From NCBI RefSeq assembly GCF_003933745.1, contig NZ_RSEB01000003.1:186001-250000 (forward strand): a stretch of DNA of 64,000 nt, read 5' to 3'. The translations under genes and the position numbers were made by a program. This document shows positions 1-9,847 of this stretch, piece by piece. Below the pieces are notes generated by a model. That model did no database searches. It had not been told where the DNA came from and saw only the letters and a program-made list of their open reading frames with translations. The DNA comes from Glycomyces terrestris (GTDB lineage: Bacteria > Actinomycetota > Actinomycetes > Mycobacteriales > Micromonosporaceae). Positions within the stretch are counted from its first letter, which is position 1, and every line of letters starts with the position of its first letter.

Positions 1-244
1 CCTTCGAGCCCTTGAATTCCGAAATCCCCTGAGAACGCCATGGACCAATGGTAGTGCCGTAACGTGCGTCGCCCCGCGTCGCACACGTCCCCGTGGGGTG
101 TGATTCACGGCCCGGACCAGGTCGTCCGATGACCGGACGGAACGAGCGCGGAGCGCGGGGCCGGACCGGCGGGGACCGGAGCGGCCCGGAGGCGGGGCGC
201 CTCCGGGCCGTCATGAGTGCGTCAGGGTGCGTTCCGCAGCGGGG
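1..244. other. Left edge, no gene seen
   Basis: I find no convincing coding region here. Reading frames on both strands are either short or have codon use unlike the neighbouring genes. The stretch holds the GC-rich hairpin at 182-210, which lies downstream of the minus-strand gene that follows. Confidence 0.6.
182..210 (-). terminator. GC-rich hairpin terminator
   Basis: This is a perfect inverted repeat with 13-nt arms around a 3-nt loop (arms 182-194 and 198-210). It lies about 35 nt beyond the stop codon of the small acidic gene on the minus strand. It has no T-run, as is common for actinobacterial intrinsic terminators. Confidence 0.6.
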
Positions 245-445
245 CTACTCGAAGAGCTCGCCCGCCTCCTCGGAGATGCTGTCGACCACGTCGCTGTCCG
301 AGACCGCGTCCCAGGCGTCGCCCGCGACGTCGCTCACGTCCTCCCACACCTCGGTGGCGTCGATGTCGGTGACGATGTCGGCCGCGCCGTCCACCACGTC
401 GTCGAAGATCTCCTCCACGTTCTCGCCGAAGCTGTCGTCGCTCAT
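245..445 (-). CDS. Small all-acidic hypothetical protein, 66 aa
   Basis: I do not recognise a family. By direct count the 66-residue product has 24 Asp/Glu and no Lys, Arg or His. It is built from repeated V/I-D/E-D-V and A-W/V-D patterns, which suggests an amphipathic or disordered polyanion, perhaps a DNA mimic or a buffering/interaction peptide; that is inference. There is no signal peptide or membrane segment. The ATG is preceded by a GAGGAGA ribosome site and, further up, by a TAGCAT -10-like box (complement of 485-490). A hairpin follows the stop, so it looks like a monocistronic gene. It diverges from the DUF5319 gene. Confidence 0.6.
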   Translation of the reverse strand: MSDDSFGENVEEIFDDVVDGAADIVTDIDATEVWEDVSDVAGDAWDAVSDSDVVDSISEEAGELFE

Positions 446-606
446 CTGCCGTCTCCTCGCATCCGTCGGGGTTGTCTGCGGCCCATGCTAACCAGCGGCG
501 CACGCCGTGTCAGCACCCGATTGCGACCCTGGCACGCATCCGGGAGTCATGCGCCGCGCACCCGCGCTCACCTGGCGCCGTCGGCTCGGGGCGTTAGGCT
601 GGAACC

Positions 607-975
607 GTGTATGAGGAGCCTCGCGACCCGTTCGCCGACGATCCCGACCACGCGGAGGCGCTCGCGCCGTTCGAACCCGAGCTGGACGACGACGACCGCG
701 CCGACCTCCTCGAAGACCTCCACGAACTGGAGATGTTCGAGAAGGTGCTGCAACCGCAGGGCTTCCGGGGGGTCGTCGTCGACTGCGCCGACTGCGACGA
801 ACCGCACTACTTCACCTGGGGCCTGCTCATGGCCAACCTCCGCGGCCTCCTGGAGGCCAACTGCGCGCAGGTCCACGAGCCGGCCTTCGACCCCGACCCG
901 GCGCACTACGTGACCTGGGACTACGCCCGCGGGTTCTCGGACTGCTGGCTGAAGACGCACGGCCAGGCCGACTGA
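607..975 (+). CDS. DUF5319 family protein
   Basis: This 122-aa acidic, soluble protein has the features I know from the actinobacterial DUF5319 family: an N-terminal Asp/Glu-rich stretch, the VVDCADCDEPHYFTW core with a CxxC, and a YVTWDYARGFSDC end. The function is unknown. The start is GTG 607. A TAGGCT box at 595-600 ends 6 nt before it and there is no Shine-Dalgarno sequence, so the mRNA is probably leaderless. The amidase gene begins only one base after its stop, so the two are probably one transcription unit. Confidence 0.8.
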   Translation: MYEEPRDPFADDPDHAEALAPFEPELDDDDRADLLEDLHELEMFEKVLQPQGFRGVVVDCADCDEPHYFTWGLLMANLRGLLEANCAQVHEPAFDPDPAHYVTWDYARGFSDCWLKTHGQAD

Positions 976-976
976 G

Positions 977-2149
977 GTGGCCGACCCGTTCATCGCCCTC
1001 GTCGACGACGCCGGCTGCCCCGGCCCGCTCGCGGGCCTGCGGCTGGCCGTCAAGGACCTGTTCGACCTCGCCGGCACGCCGACGGGCGCGGGGAACCCGC
1101 GCTGGCTGGAGACGCACGCGCCCGCGGAGGCCGACGCCGAGGCCGTCGCGCGGCTCCGCGCCGCCGGGGCGCGCGTCGTCGGCAAGACCGTCACCGACGA
1201 ACTCGCGTGGAGCCTGAACGGCTCGAACGTCCACTACGGCGTCCCCGAGAACCCGGCCGCGCCCGGGCGCGTGCCCGGCGGCTCGTCCTCCGGCTCGGCC
1301 TCCGCCGTCGCACTCGGCCTGGCGGACATCGGACTCGGCACCGACACCGGCGGGTCCATCCGGGTCCCGGCGTCCTACTGCGGCCTGTTCGGGCTGCGGC
1401 CCACGCACGGGCGGGTCAGCCTCGCCGGGGCCGTGCCCCTCGCGCCCACCTTCGACACCGCCGGGGTCCTCACGCGCGACGCGCGCACGCTGCGCCTGGC
1501 CATGGAGGCGCTCCTCGACGAGCCCGAGGAGGCGCACGCGCCGATCACGCGGCTCCTCGCGCCGCGCGACATCTGGGACGAGGTCCCCGACGCGACCCGC
1601 GACGCCCTCCTGCCCGCGGTCGAATCGCTCGGCCTCGACGTGGACACGGCCCCGTTCTTCGACGACCCGCACTTCGGGCTCGAGCACGAGAGCGCCACGG
1701 GCGCGAGCGGCGTCACGCCGCTCGAGTCGGCGCGCCGGGCCTACGCCGCGCTCCAGGCGTGGGAGGCGTGGCAGGCGCACGGCGCGTGGATCGAGGCGTC
1801 CCGGCCCGAGTTCGGACCCGGCGTCAAGGCGCGCTTCGCGAACGCGTCCAAGCTCACCGGGGCCGATGTCACCGGGGCGCAGCGGGTCCGCAGCGGCGTG
1901 GTGGCGCTCGTCAGGGACCGGCTCCCCGAGGGCACCGCGCTCGCGATCCCCGCCGCGCCCGGCCCCGCGCCGCTCATCGGAGCGGAGCCGGATCGCGAGG
2001 CCATCGTGCGCTTGACGTGCATCGCAGGGCTGTCCGGGGCGCCCGGGCTGGCCCTGCCCGCCGGCGAGGTCGAGGACCTGCCGGTCGGTCTTCAGCTCGT
2101 CGCCACTCCGGGAGGCGACGAGGTCCTGCTGGCGCTCGCCGACCGCTGA
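977..2149 (+). CDS. Amidase (amidase-signature family)
   Basis: This is an amidase-signature hydrolase of 390 aa. The Ser-cisSer-Lys triad is visible: Lys26 in AVKDLF, the Ser run at 103-105 in PGGSSSGSA, and nucleophile Ser127 in GTDTGGSIR. At 390 aa it is shorter than GatA (about 480-500 aa), and nothing else of a GatCAB operon is nearby. It is therefore more likely a free amidase on a small amide than the tRNA amidotransferase subunit; the substrate is unknown. The GTG start lies one base after the DUF5319 stop. It ends about 70 nt short of bldM, which is convergent with it. Confidence 0.8.
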   Translation: MADPFIALVDDAGCPGPLAGLRLAVKDLFDLAGTPTGAGNPRWLETHAPAEADAEAVARLRAAGARVVGKTVTDELAWSLNGSNVHYGVPENPAAPGRVPGGSSSGSASAVALGLADIGLGTDTGGSIRVPASYCGLFGLRPTHGRVSLAGAVPLAPTFDTAGVLTRDARTLRLAMEALLDEPEEAHAPITRLLAPRDIWDEVPDATRDALLPAVESLGLDVDTAPFFDDPHFGLEHESATGASGVTPLESARRAYAALQAWEAWQAHGAWIEASRPEFGPGVKARFANASKLTGADVTGAQRVRSGVVALVRDRLPEGTALAIPAAPGPAPLIGAEPDREAIVRLTCIAGLSGAPGLALPAGEVEDLPVGLQLVATPGGDEVLLALADR

Positions 2150-2222
2150 AGCGGCGGCGCCGCGGACCGGGCGGCCTCCCGTCCTGCCAGGCGGGGACCC
2201 GCGTCGGTCCGGTGTGGACGGT

Positions 2223-2843
2223 TCAGCAGACGAGCCCCGAGCGGAACGCCTCCGCCACGGCGTGGGCCCGGTCGCGCGCGCCGAGCTTGCGGAACATGCG
2301 GCGCGCGTGGGTCTTGACGGTGTCCTCCGAGACGAACAGGTCGCGGCCGATCTCGGCGTTCGACTTGCCCTCGCTCATGCCCCGCAGGACCTGGAGCTCG
2401 CGCTCGGTCAGCTTCATCCCCTGGAGGGTCGAGCGCTGCCGGGGGACGGTCTCGGTGACGCGCTGGAGGCTCGGGGAGGCGAACATGATCGCCTGGGCGA
2501 GCGCGACCAGGAGGTCGTCCGAGTTGTTGGACGGCGTGCGGATCACGCCCCGGGCGCCCGCGGCCACCACCATCGCGGCGGTACGGGGGTCCGCCGCGCC
2601 GGACAGCAGGACCCCGGTGCGGGGCGAGCGGGCGCGGACGGTCTTGACGAACTTGACCGGGTCCGGGGCGGCGAGCGCCACGTCCACGAGCACCACGTCC
2701 ACCTGGCGGCGGCCGAGCTCGAGGAACAGCTCGGGCGATCCCTCGACCGACTTGACCGCCTGCGCCAGGCCCATGCGGGTCGCGCAGGCCGAGATCTTCT
2801 GTCCGGCTTGAGGAGTCTTAACACAGACCAGTACGGTTCTCAC
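2223..2843 (-). CDS. bldM: BldM-like orphan response regulator (LuxR/NarL family)
   Basis: The 206-aa protein has an N-terminal receiver-like domain (about 1-125) and a C-terminal LuxR-type HTH (about 140-206). The HTH segment SNAEIGRDLFVSEDTVKTHA closely resembles what I recall of Streptomyces BldM, a regulator of aerial hyphae and sporulation. In S. coelicolor bldM also lies near groES-groEL1. The receiver is degenerate: the acidic pair after strand 1 is replaced by VKTP, and the conserved Lys of strand 5 by Arg-Thr-Pro, although an Asp is kept at about 54 (LVDVAL). Classical phosphorylation is therefore unlikely. No sensor kinase is adjacent. GTG start with a GAAAGG ribosome site. Confidence 0.75.
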   Translation of the reverse strand: MRTVLVCVKTPQAGQKISACATRMGLAQAVKSVEGSPELFLELGRRQVDVVLVDVALAAPDPVKFVKTVRARSPRTGVLLSGAADPRTAAMVVAAGARGVIRTPSNNSDDLLVALAQAIMFASPSLQRVTETVPRQRSTLQGMKLTERELQVLRGMSEGKSNAEIGRDLFVSEDTVKTHARRMFRKLGARDRAHAVAEAFRSGLVC

Positions 2844-3033
2844 TTTGTTCTACCTTTCGGTGCGGTAGGCCGTGCGTGTCTCTCTAGATCCAGCACGCAG
2901 GCGGTCCGCCGCCATGACGCGGATTCGCGCGAATTTTTCGAGTGACTTTTCGAGGTTTCCGGGAGGAGGCGTGGACGCTTGGTGTTCGGGTTCGCTGACG
3001 CGAAAGCCTCGACCCTGATGGGAAACTGGGGGC

Positions 3034-4779
3034 ATGACACAGCGAAGAGGCGGACGACAGCACCGGGCCGAGTCCCGCGATTTTGGTGATCATCGTTCAC
3101 ATCCACCTCGCCATGACCTGTCTAACGAACTAACGGCCCTGGAAGGTACGAGTTACGGCCGATATAAATCCTTGCGTGGCAAATGGTGGACAGGTCCGGC
3201 GATTCTCGACATTTCGCAGGTGCAATCGGATCCGTTCGCGCCGCCGAGCCGCGTCGCGCTCCGCTTCGACGCCGACGCCGCCGACCTCGTGCCCGCATGG
3301 CACGCCACGCCGGAGCGGCGCCGGGCCCTCGCGGTGCTCCTCGCGAAGCGGTTCCGGAAGGCCTGCCCGACAAGGGACCTGCGGATCGACGCGGGCGGCC
3401 AGGAGATCCTGCGCCGGGCCTCGTGCGAGGTCGGCGCGGACGGCGCGGTCGTGTTCCGGCTCGGCGCGCAGCTGCCGGGGCACGGGCGGCGCATCGCCGG
3501 GCGCCAGGCCGCGCGGCTGCTGTGCGAGGACCTGCCCGACGCCGCCGACGACGCGCTCGCGGTGGGCGAGGAGGAGGCGGAGCGGTGGATGCGGCACGCC
3601 GATGACGTTGCGGCCCTGCGGGAAGCGGTTGCCGCGCAGGGGCTGGTGGCGTTCGTCGCCGACGGCGCGATGCTCGCCCGCAGGTCCGGAGTGGACGACC
3701 GGCCGCTGGAGTCCGGGGTGCCGTTCCGCTCCCCCGACGCGCTCGCGGTCGAGGTCGAGCTCCCGCACGCGGGCACGGTGCGCGGCATGGGGATCGGGCC
3801 CGGCGTCACGCTCATCGTCGGCGGAGGCTTCCACGGCAAGTCGACCCTGCTGCGGGCCCTGGAGGCCGGGGTGTGGGACCACGTGCCCGGCGACGGCAGG
3901 GAGTTCGTCGTCGCCGACCGCACCGCCGTCAAGATCCGCGCCGAGGACGGGCGGGCCGTCACCGGCGTCGACGTCCACGCCTTCGTCGACCACCTGCCGT
4001 CCGGGGACGACACGCGGCACTTCTCGACCGAGAACGCCTCCGGCTCGACCTCGCAGGCGGCCGCGGTCGTCGAGTCGCTCGAAGCGGGCGCGCGGGTGCT
4101 GCTCATCGACGAGGACACCGCCGCGACGAACCTCATGATCCGCGACGCGCGGATGCAGGAACTCGTCGCGAAGGACCGCGAGCCGCTCACGCCGCTGGTC
4201 GACCTCGTGCGGTCGATGGCCGACGACCACGGCGTCGCCGTCATGCTCGTCATGGGCGGTTCGGGCGACTACATGGACGTCGCCGACCGGGTCGTGCTCA
4301 TGGACGCGTACGTGCCCGAGGACGTGACCGCGCGCGCGAAGGCCCTGGCCGCCAAGCCGACCGGGCGGAAGGTCGAGGCCGGCGGGTTCCGGATGCCGCG
4401 GGCGCGCGTGGTCGACGCGCGGTCGGTGTCGTCGGAGTCGCGCGGGAGGCAGAAGATCCGCGCGGGCGGCACCGACGGGCTGCGGTTCGGGGAGTCCGAG
4501 ATCGACGTGCGGGCCGTCGAGCAGATCACCGATCCGTCGATGACCGCCGGGATCGGGCTCGCGCTCGAGGCGGCCGTGCGGCGCGGCTGGATCGACGGGC
4601 AGGCGACGGTGGCCGAGGCGCTCGACCGGCTCGACGCGGCGCTGGAGGCCGACGGGGAGGCGGAGCTGCTGCGGATCAGGGACGCGGACTTCGCGATCCC
4701 GCGCCGGTTCGAGGTGGCCGCGGCGCTCAACCGGATGCGGGAGCTGCGGGTGCGGCAGGGAGAAGAAGGGGCGGCGTAG
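3034..4779 (+). CDS. ABC-class P-loop ATPase (PF09818-type)
   Basis: This 581-aa cytoplasmic ATPase matches the 'predicted ATPase of the ABC class' family. The N-terminal region carries the family marks YGRYKSL (about 41-47) and QVQSDPFAPPSR. Walker A is GGGFHGKST (263-271), followed by an ABC-signature-like segment SGSTSQA (about 336-342). Walker B is VLLIDED (about 355-361) with the catalytic acidic residue. There is no membrane domain, so it is not a transporter. The family is linked to nucleic-acid or RNA-processing roles but is poorly characterised. It starts at an ATG behind a GGGGG ribosome site, diverges from bldM and converges on groEL. Confidence 0.75.
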   Translation: MTQRRGGRQHRAESRDFGDHRSHPPRHDLSNELTALEGTSYGRYKSLRGKWWTGPAILDISQVQSDPFAPPSRVALRFDADAADLVPAWHATPERRRALAVLLAKRFRKACPTRDLRIDAGGQEILRRASCEVGADGAVVFRLGAQLPGHGRRIAGRQAARLLCEDLPDAADDALAVGEEEAERWMRHADDVAALREAVAAQGLVAFVADGAMLARRSGVDDRPLESGVPFRSPDALAVEVELPHAGTVRGMGIGPGVTLIVGGGFHGKSTLLRALEAGVWDHVPGDGREFVVADRTAVKIRAEDGRAVTGVDVHAFVDHLPSGDDTRHFSTENASGSTSQAAAVVESLEAGARVLLIDEDTAATNLMIRDARMQELVAKDREPLTPLVDLVRSMADDHGVAVMLVMGGSGDYMDVADRVVLMDAYVPEDVTARAKALAAKPTGRKVEAGGFRMPRARVVDARSVSSESRGRQKIRAGGTDGLRFGESEIDVRAVEQITDPSMTAGIGLALEAAVRRGWIDGQATVAEALDRLDAALEADGEAELLRIRDADFAIPRRFEVAAALNRMRELRVRQGEEGAA

Positions 4780-4834
4780 CCGAGGGGGCGGTGCTCCCGG
4801 GCGGGGCAGGTGAACCGGCCGTTTTCCGGCGCAA

Positions 4835-4878
4835 AAGTGCCTTCGCGGCTCCGATCCCCAAAGGCCGCGAAGGCACTT
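4835..4878 (+). terminator. 15-bp-arm inverted repeat, likely terminator
   Basis: Arms of 15 nt (4835-4849 and 4864-4878) are perfectly complementary around a 14-nt loop. The element sits just past the end of the ABC-ATPase gene. A second, shorter inverted repeat (arms 4894-4901 and 4914-4921, CCCGACAG/CTGTCGGG) follows. Together with the hairpin at 4973-5003 they separate the two convergent genes. Confidence 0.5.
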
Positions 4879-4972
4879 GAACTCTATCGGTTTCCCGACA
4901 GCTCCGCGACAAACTGTCGGGATGTTGACACTTGGGGTTCTCCCGCGGGCCGCGAGCGCAGGTGGGGACGCC

Positions 4973-5003
4973 GGAGGGCCGCCGACGATGTCGGCGGCCC
5001 TCC
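4973..5003 (-). terminator. Hairpin terminator downstream of groEL
   Basis: Perfect 14-nt arms (4973-4986, 4990-5003) surround a 3-nt loop, about 40 nt beyond the groEL stop on the minus strand. It could serve both convergent genes. Confidence 0.65.
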
Positions 5004-5043
5004 TCGTGTTCGCTTGTCGCCCAGGTGCTCCGGTGGACCGGGC

Positions 5044-6765
<1,722 letters not shown>

Positions 6766-7065
6766 CTACTGCTCGACGACCGCGAGGACGTCGCGCGAGG
6801 ACAGGACCAGGTACTCCTCGCCGGCGTACTTGACCTCGGTGCCGCCGTACTTCGAGTAGATGACCACGTCGCCGACCTTGACATCGATCGGGAGGCGGTT
6901 GCCCTTGTCGTCGAAGGCGCCCGGGCCGACGGCCAGAACGGTGCCCTCCTGCGGCTTCTCCTTGGCGGTGTCGGGGATGACGAGGCCCGAGGCGGTGGTG
7001 GTCTCGGCCTCGTTCGCCTGGACAACGATGCGGTCGCCCAGCGGCTTGATGGCAGCCTTGCTCAC
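6766..7065 (-). CDS. groES: Co-chaperonin GroES
   Basis: The 99-aa co-chaperonin caps GroEL. It carries the N-terminal [11 protein letters not shown], the mobile-loop region ([12 protein letters not shown], about 23-34) and the C-terminal [14 protein letters not shown]. The GTG start has a GGAG ribosome site. The promoter region carries two CIRCE elements, so HrcA repression and heat-shock induction are expected. It is the first gene of the groES-groEL operon. Confidence 0.98.
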   Translation of the reverse strand: MSKAAIKPLGDRIVVQANEAETTTASGLVIPDTAKEKPQEGTVLAVGPGAFDDKGNRLPIDVKVGDVVIYSKYGGTEVKYAGEEYLVLSSRDVLAVVEQ

Positions 7066-7157
7066 TTGGTTTCTCCAAACCTGACGTGTTCAGTACGGTT
7101 GTCCGCCACGACAGCGCGGGTCTCGTCGTCGCGGGTGCCGAGGCACCGGCCCGTGGC

Positions 7158-7182
7158 TGGCACTCTCACGGAGAGAGTGCCA
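7158..7182 (-). promoter_or_regulatory. CIRCE operator 1 (HrcA site)
   Basis: TGGCACTC, 9 nt, GAGTGCCA: perfect 8-bp arms with the standard 9-nt CIRCE spacing. It lies about 93 nt upstream of the groES start. HrcA is the known repressor for this element. Confidence 0.9.
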
Positions 7183-7187
7183 ATGCG

Positions 7188-7193
7188 ATCATA
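7188..7193 (-). promoter_or_regulatory. groES -10 box
   Basis: TATGAT on the minus strand (complement of 7188-7193) lies between the two CIRCE elements. Repressor at either site would block this promoter. I do not see a good -35 hexamer at 17 nt. Confidence 0.5.
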
Positions 7194-7196
7194 GCG

Positions 7197-7225
7197 CTTA
7201 GCAATCTCGCCTTGCGAGTGCTAAG
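7197..7225 (-). promoter_or_regulatory. CIRCE operator 2 (HrcA site)
   Basis: TTAGCAATC, 9 nt, GAGTGCTAA: the standard CIRCE geometry with one mismatched position (A for C at position 7 of the left arm), plus one extra C/G pair outside. It lies upstream of the -10 box and would overlap the upstream promoter half. Confidence 0.85.
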
Positions 7226-7313
7226 GCAGAGGTTAGTTCGTGCAGGTCGGGGCGTCAACCGCGGGTCTGCGACGTCATATCCCGCGGCACGCGGGCGCGG
7301 CCCGTGGGGGATC

Positions 7314-8477
7314 ATGGGTCGCGTGGAACCCAGCCTGCTCGACTCCCTCACCGCGGACCCCGGCCTCCAGCGCACCGCCGCCGAGGCCCTGGAGCGCGAC
7401 GGCGACCGCGCGCCGCTCGCTCTCCGCAAGGCGGGCGTCGACCCGGCCCTCGCCGCGGCGGCGCTGACGCTCGCGGACCTCCGCCGGCACGCCCGCGGCA
7501 AGTTCGGCGACCTCGCGGAGCGGCTGTACTTCACGCGGGCGGGCCTGGAGCAGGCGACGCGGTGGCCGGTGGCGCGGCGGCGCGCGGCCCGGTTCGCGGC
7601 GGCCGCGCACGAGGTCACCGACCTGTGCTGCGGCCTGGGGACCGAGGCGCTCGCGTTCGCCGAGGCGGGGCTGGCGGTCGCGGCCGTGGACCTGAGCGAC
7701 GCGACCGCGGCGTACGCGAGGGCGAACGCGGCGGCGACGGGGCTGCGGGTCGACGTGCGGGTCGGGGACGCGCTGGAGGCGCCCCTCGCGGAGGCGGTGT
7801 TCGCCGACCCGGCGCGGCGCTCGGGCGCGGGCCGGCGGTTCGACCCGGCGGACTACTCCCCGCCCCTGGACGCCCTCCTGGACCGCCTCGCCGGGGCGCG
7901 CTTCGCGGCGGTCAAGCTCGGGCCCGGCATCGGGCACGAGTGGATCCCGGCGGGGGCCGAGGCGGAGTGGGTGTCGGTGGACCGGGACGTGGTCGAGGCG
8001 TGCCTGTGGCTCGGCGACGCGGCCGAGGTGCCGCGCCGGGCGAGCCTGCTCAAGGCCGGCGAGTGGCACGAGCTGACCGGCAGCGGCGAGGAGCGGGCCG
8101 AGACCGGCGCGGTCGCGGAGTACCTGTACGAGCCGGACGGCGCGGTCATCCGGGCCGGCCTGGTGGCCGAACTGGCCCGGGACCTGGAGGCGCACACGGC
8201 GAGCGAGCGGATCGCGTACCTCTACGGCGACCGGCTGACGGCGACGCCGTTCGCGCGGGCCTGGAGGGTCGAGGAGGTCTGGCCGCTGCACCCCAAGAAG
8301 CTCAAGGCGCTCCTGGCCGAGCGCGGCATCGGCCGCCTCACGATCAAGCAGCGCGGCACCGGCCTCGACCCGGCCGCGCTCCGCAGGCAGCTCAAGCTCA
8401 ACGGCGCCGGGGAGGCGACCCTGGTGGCGACCAGGATCGGCGAGTCCCACGCCGCCCTCCTCTGCTCGGAGGTCTAA
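7314..8477 (+). CDS. Class I SAM-dependent methyltransferase, THUMP-like C-terminus
   Basis: This 387-aa protein has a Rossmann methyltransferase core: motif I DLCCGLGTEALAF, then AVDLSDATAAYARANA, and the catalytic-loop-like VFADPARR. The C-terminal third (RLTIKQRGTGLDP and what follows) resembles the THUMP-like domain found in a family of uncharacterised, probably RNA-directed methyltransferases. The substrate is unknown. I chose ATG 7314 behind a GGGGG ribosome site; GTG 7323 is an alternative. The frame stays open upstream to 7086, but that would run into the groES promoter. Confidence 0.75.
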   Translation: MGRVEPSLLDSLTADPGLQRTAAEALERDGDRAPLALRKAGVDPALAAAALTLADLRRHARGKFGDLAERLYFTRAGLEQATRWPVARRRAARFAAAAHEVTDLCCGLGTEALAFAEAGLAVAAVDLSDATAAYARANAAATGLRVDVRVGDALEAPLAEAVFADPARRSGAGRRFDPADYSPPLDALLDRLAGARFAAVKLGPGIGHEWIPAGAEAEWVSVDRDVVEACLWLGDAAEVPRRASLLKAGEWHELTGSGEERAETGAVAEYLYEPDGAVIRAGLVAELARDLEAHTASERIAYLYGDRLTATPFARAWRVEEVWPLHPKKLKALLAERGIGRLTIKQRGTGLDPAALRRQLKLNGAGEATLVATRIGESHAALLCSEV

Positions 8478-8497
8478 GCGGTCGCGAGCGGCCCGGC

Positions 8498-8887
8498 CTA
8501 GTCCAGCTTCGCGGTGAGGTCGACCTCGATGAGCTGGTCGGCGTAGCCGAGGCAGGTGACGCCGGTGACCGTGCTGGCGGCCTTGAAGGCCGGGCCGAGC
8601 TCGGGGTGCTCGGCGAGGCGGTGCCAGGCGCCGCCGACGACGCCGCTCTCGCCGCTGACGACGTAGACGACGGACCGCACGACGTCCGCCGGGCGGGCCC
8701 CGGCCGCGGCCAGCGCGGCGAGGCAATTGGCGGCGACCTGCTCGATCTGCCGTTCGAGGTCCCCGACCCCGACGACCCGCTCCTCGGCGTCCACGGGGCA
8801 CTGCCCGGCGAGGAACGCGAGGCGCCCGCCCTCGACGATCGTCACGTGCTCGTATCCGCCGGTCGGGTGCAGCTGAGAATTCGACAC
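8498..8887 (-). CDS. RidA/YjgF family protein lacking the key Arg
   Basis: The 129-aa protein is of the RidA (YjgF/YER057c/UK114) family, whose archetype hydrolyses reactive enamines/imines. The family signatures are visible (LAFLAGQCP, the ADVVRSVVYV strand, LIEVDLTA at the end). The Arg that binds the substrate carboxylate in true RidA (PARSTV-type motif) is replaced, giving FKAASTV here, so deaminase activity is doubtful and another Rid subgroup function is likely. The GTG start has a TAGCCT box ending 6 nt upstream and no ribosome site, so it is probably leaderless. Confidence 0.8.
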   Translation of the reverse strand: MSNSQLHPTGGYEHVTIVEGGRLAFLAGQCPVDAEERVVGVGDLERQIEQVAANCLAALAAAGARPADVVRSVVYVVSGESGVVGGAWHRLAEHPELGPAFKAASTVTGVTCLGYADQLIEVDLTAKLD

Positions 8888-8940
8888 GCCCCGAGGCTAG
8901 GGGCCGCAGTGCGGCGGGGCAACCGAATTCGCTTCCGGCC

Positions 8941-9144
8941 TCAGGCGATCCGGTAGCGGTGGTCTTCGATGCGGATGGCGATCTCGGCGATCGGGGTGCC
9001 GGTCATGAGCGCGATTGCCTCCCGGGCCGTCTCCTCGACTTCGACGAGATCGCGGCCCTGGGTGAACACCCCCGGCACCTCGGGAACCTCCACCGGGAAC
9101 CACTCCCCGTCCTTCGGACCGACTATCGCGGTGTACGCCTTCAG
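8941..9144 (-). CDS. HicB-like antitoxin, probable CTG start
   Basis: The translation (67 aa) begins LKAYTAIVGPKDGEWFPVEV and continues with PEVPGVFTQGRDLVEVE, TAREAIALM and IAEIAIRIED. This is the partial RNase H-like fold of HicB antitoxins. No ATG, GTG or TTG is available in frame. CTG at 9144 lies 6 nt after an AAGGGAG ribosome site and one base after the TGA of the upstream HicA-like frame, so a coupled CTG start is the best explanation. No DNA-binding domain follows, so it would be a short HicB. It may be part of a decaying toxin-antitoxin module. Confidence 0.55.
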   Translation of the reverse strand: MKAYTAIVGPKDGEWFPVEVPEVPGVFTQGRDLVEVEETAREAIALMTGTPIAEIAIRIEDHRYRIA

Positions 9145-9145
9145 C

Positions 9146-9319
9146 TCAGGCTCCCTTCGCCGTACGGATGACGCCCCGGGCGGTGTGCTCGGGCACCTCC
9201 CGGCACCTCGGCACGATGAGCCGGTCTCGTTGTCTCCGCTGCGAATCCGGGGAGGGTGTCACCCGGAAGAACGAGGCGGCCGCGCCCGGGGGCACGCAGG
9301 TGTCGCATACGCGACACAC
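9146..9319 (-). pseudogene. HicA-like toxin remnant
   Basis: The last 25 codons read RLIVPRCREVPEHTARGVIR and then TAKGA-stop. They match the C-terminal half of actinobacterial HicA toxins, whose consensus from memory is IPRHREINEHTARGIL. The conserved His of PRHRE is Cys here, the usual end is cut short, and the upstream part of the frame (from GTG 9319 or 9262) has no recognisable HicA N-terminus with the catalytic G-x-H. I read it as an inactivated, partly frameshifted hicA directly before the HicB-like gene (TGA, one base, CTG). Confidence 0.35.
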
Positions 9320-9334
9320 CGCGCGCCGGCGACG

Positions 9335-9847
9335 CTATTCGGGGTGGGCGAGGCGGTGGCGGAGGTTGGCGTCCTTCTCGGTGACCATGCGTTCGAGGTC
9401 GACCTGGAAGTTGGCGATGCGCTCGCGGAGGGCCTCGTCGGCGGCGCCGAGGATGCGGACGGCGAGGAGGCCGGCGTTGCGGGCGCCGGCGATGGAGACG
9501 GTGGCGACGGGGATGCCGGCGGGCATCTGGACGATGGACATGAGGGAGTCCATGCCGTCGAGGTGCTTGAAGGGCACGGGGACGCCGATGACGGGGAGCG
9601 TGGTCGCGGAGGCGACCATGCCGGGGAGGTGGGCGGCGCCGCCGGCGCCGGCGATGACGACCTGGAGGCCGCGGGAGGCGGCGGAGTCGGCGTAGGCGAG
9701 CATCCCGTGCGGGGTGCGGTGCGCGGAGACGACGCGGACCTCGTAGGGGATGTCGAACTCGGCGAGGGCGAGGGTCGCGGGCTCCATGGTGGGCCAGTCG
9801 GAGTCGGACCCCATGATCACGCCGACGCGGGGCTTCTGGTCTGCCAT
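9335..9847 (-). CDS. purE: PurE, N5-carboxyaminoimidazole ribonucleotide mutase
   Basis: This is the class I PurE mutase, which converts N5-CAIR to CAIR in purine synthesis. The 170-aa protein shows [14 protein letters not shown] (phosphate-binding and catalytic loop, about 9-22), SAHRTP (about 41-46, catalytic His) and the [11 protein letters not shown] loop (about 68-78). The ATG directly abuts the purK stop codon, so the two form a purK-purE operon on the minus strand. Confidence 0.97.
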   Translation of the reverse strand: MADQKPRVGVIMGSDSDWPTMEPATLALAEFDIPYEVRVVSAHRTPHGMLAYADSAASRGLQVVIAGAGGAAHLPGMVASATTLPVIGVPVPFKHLDGMDSLMSIVQMPAGIPVATVSIAGARNAGLLAVRILGAADEALRERIANFQVDLERMVTEKDANLRHRLAHPE

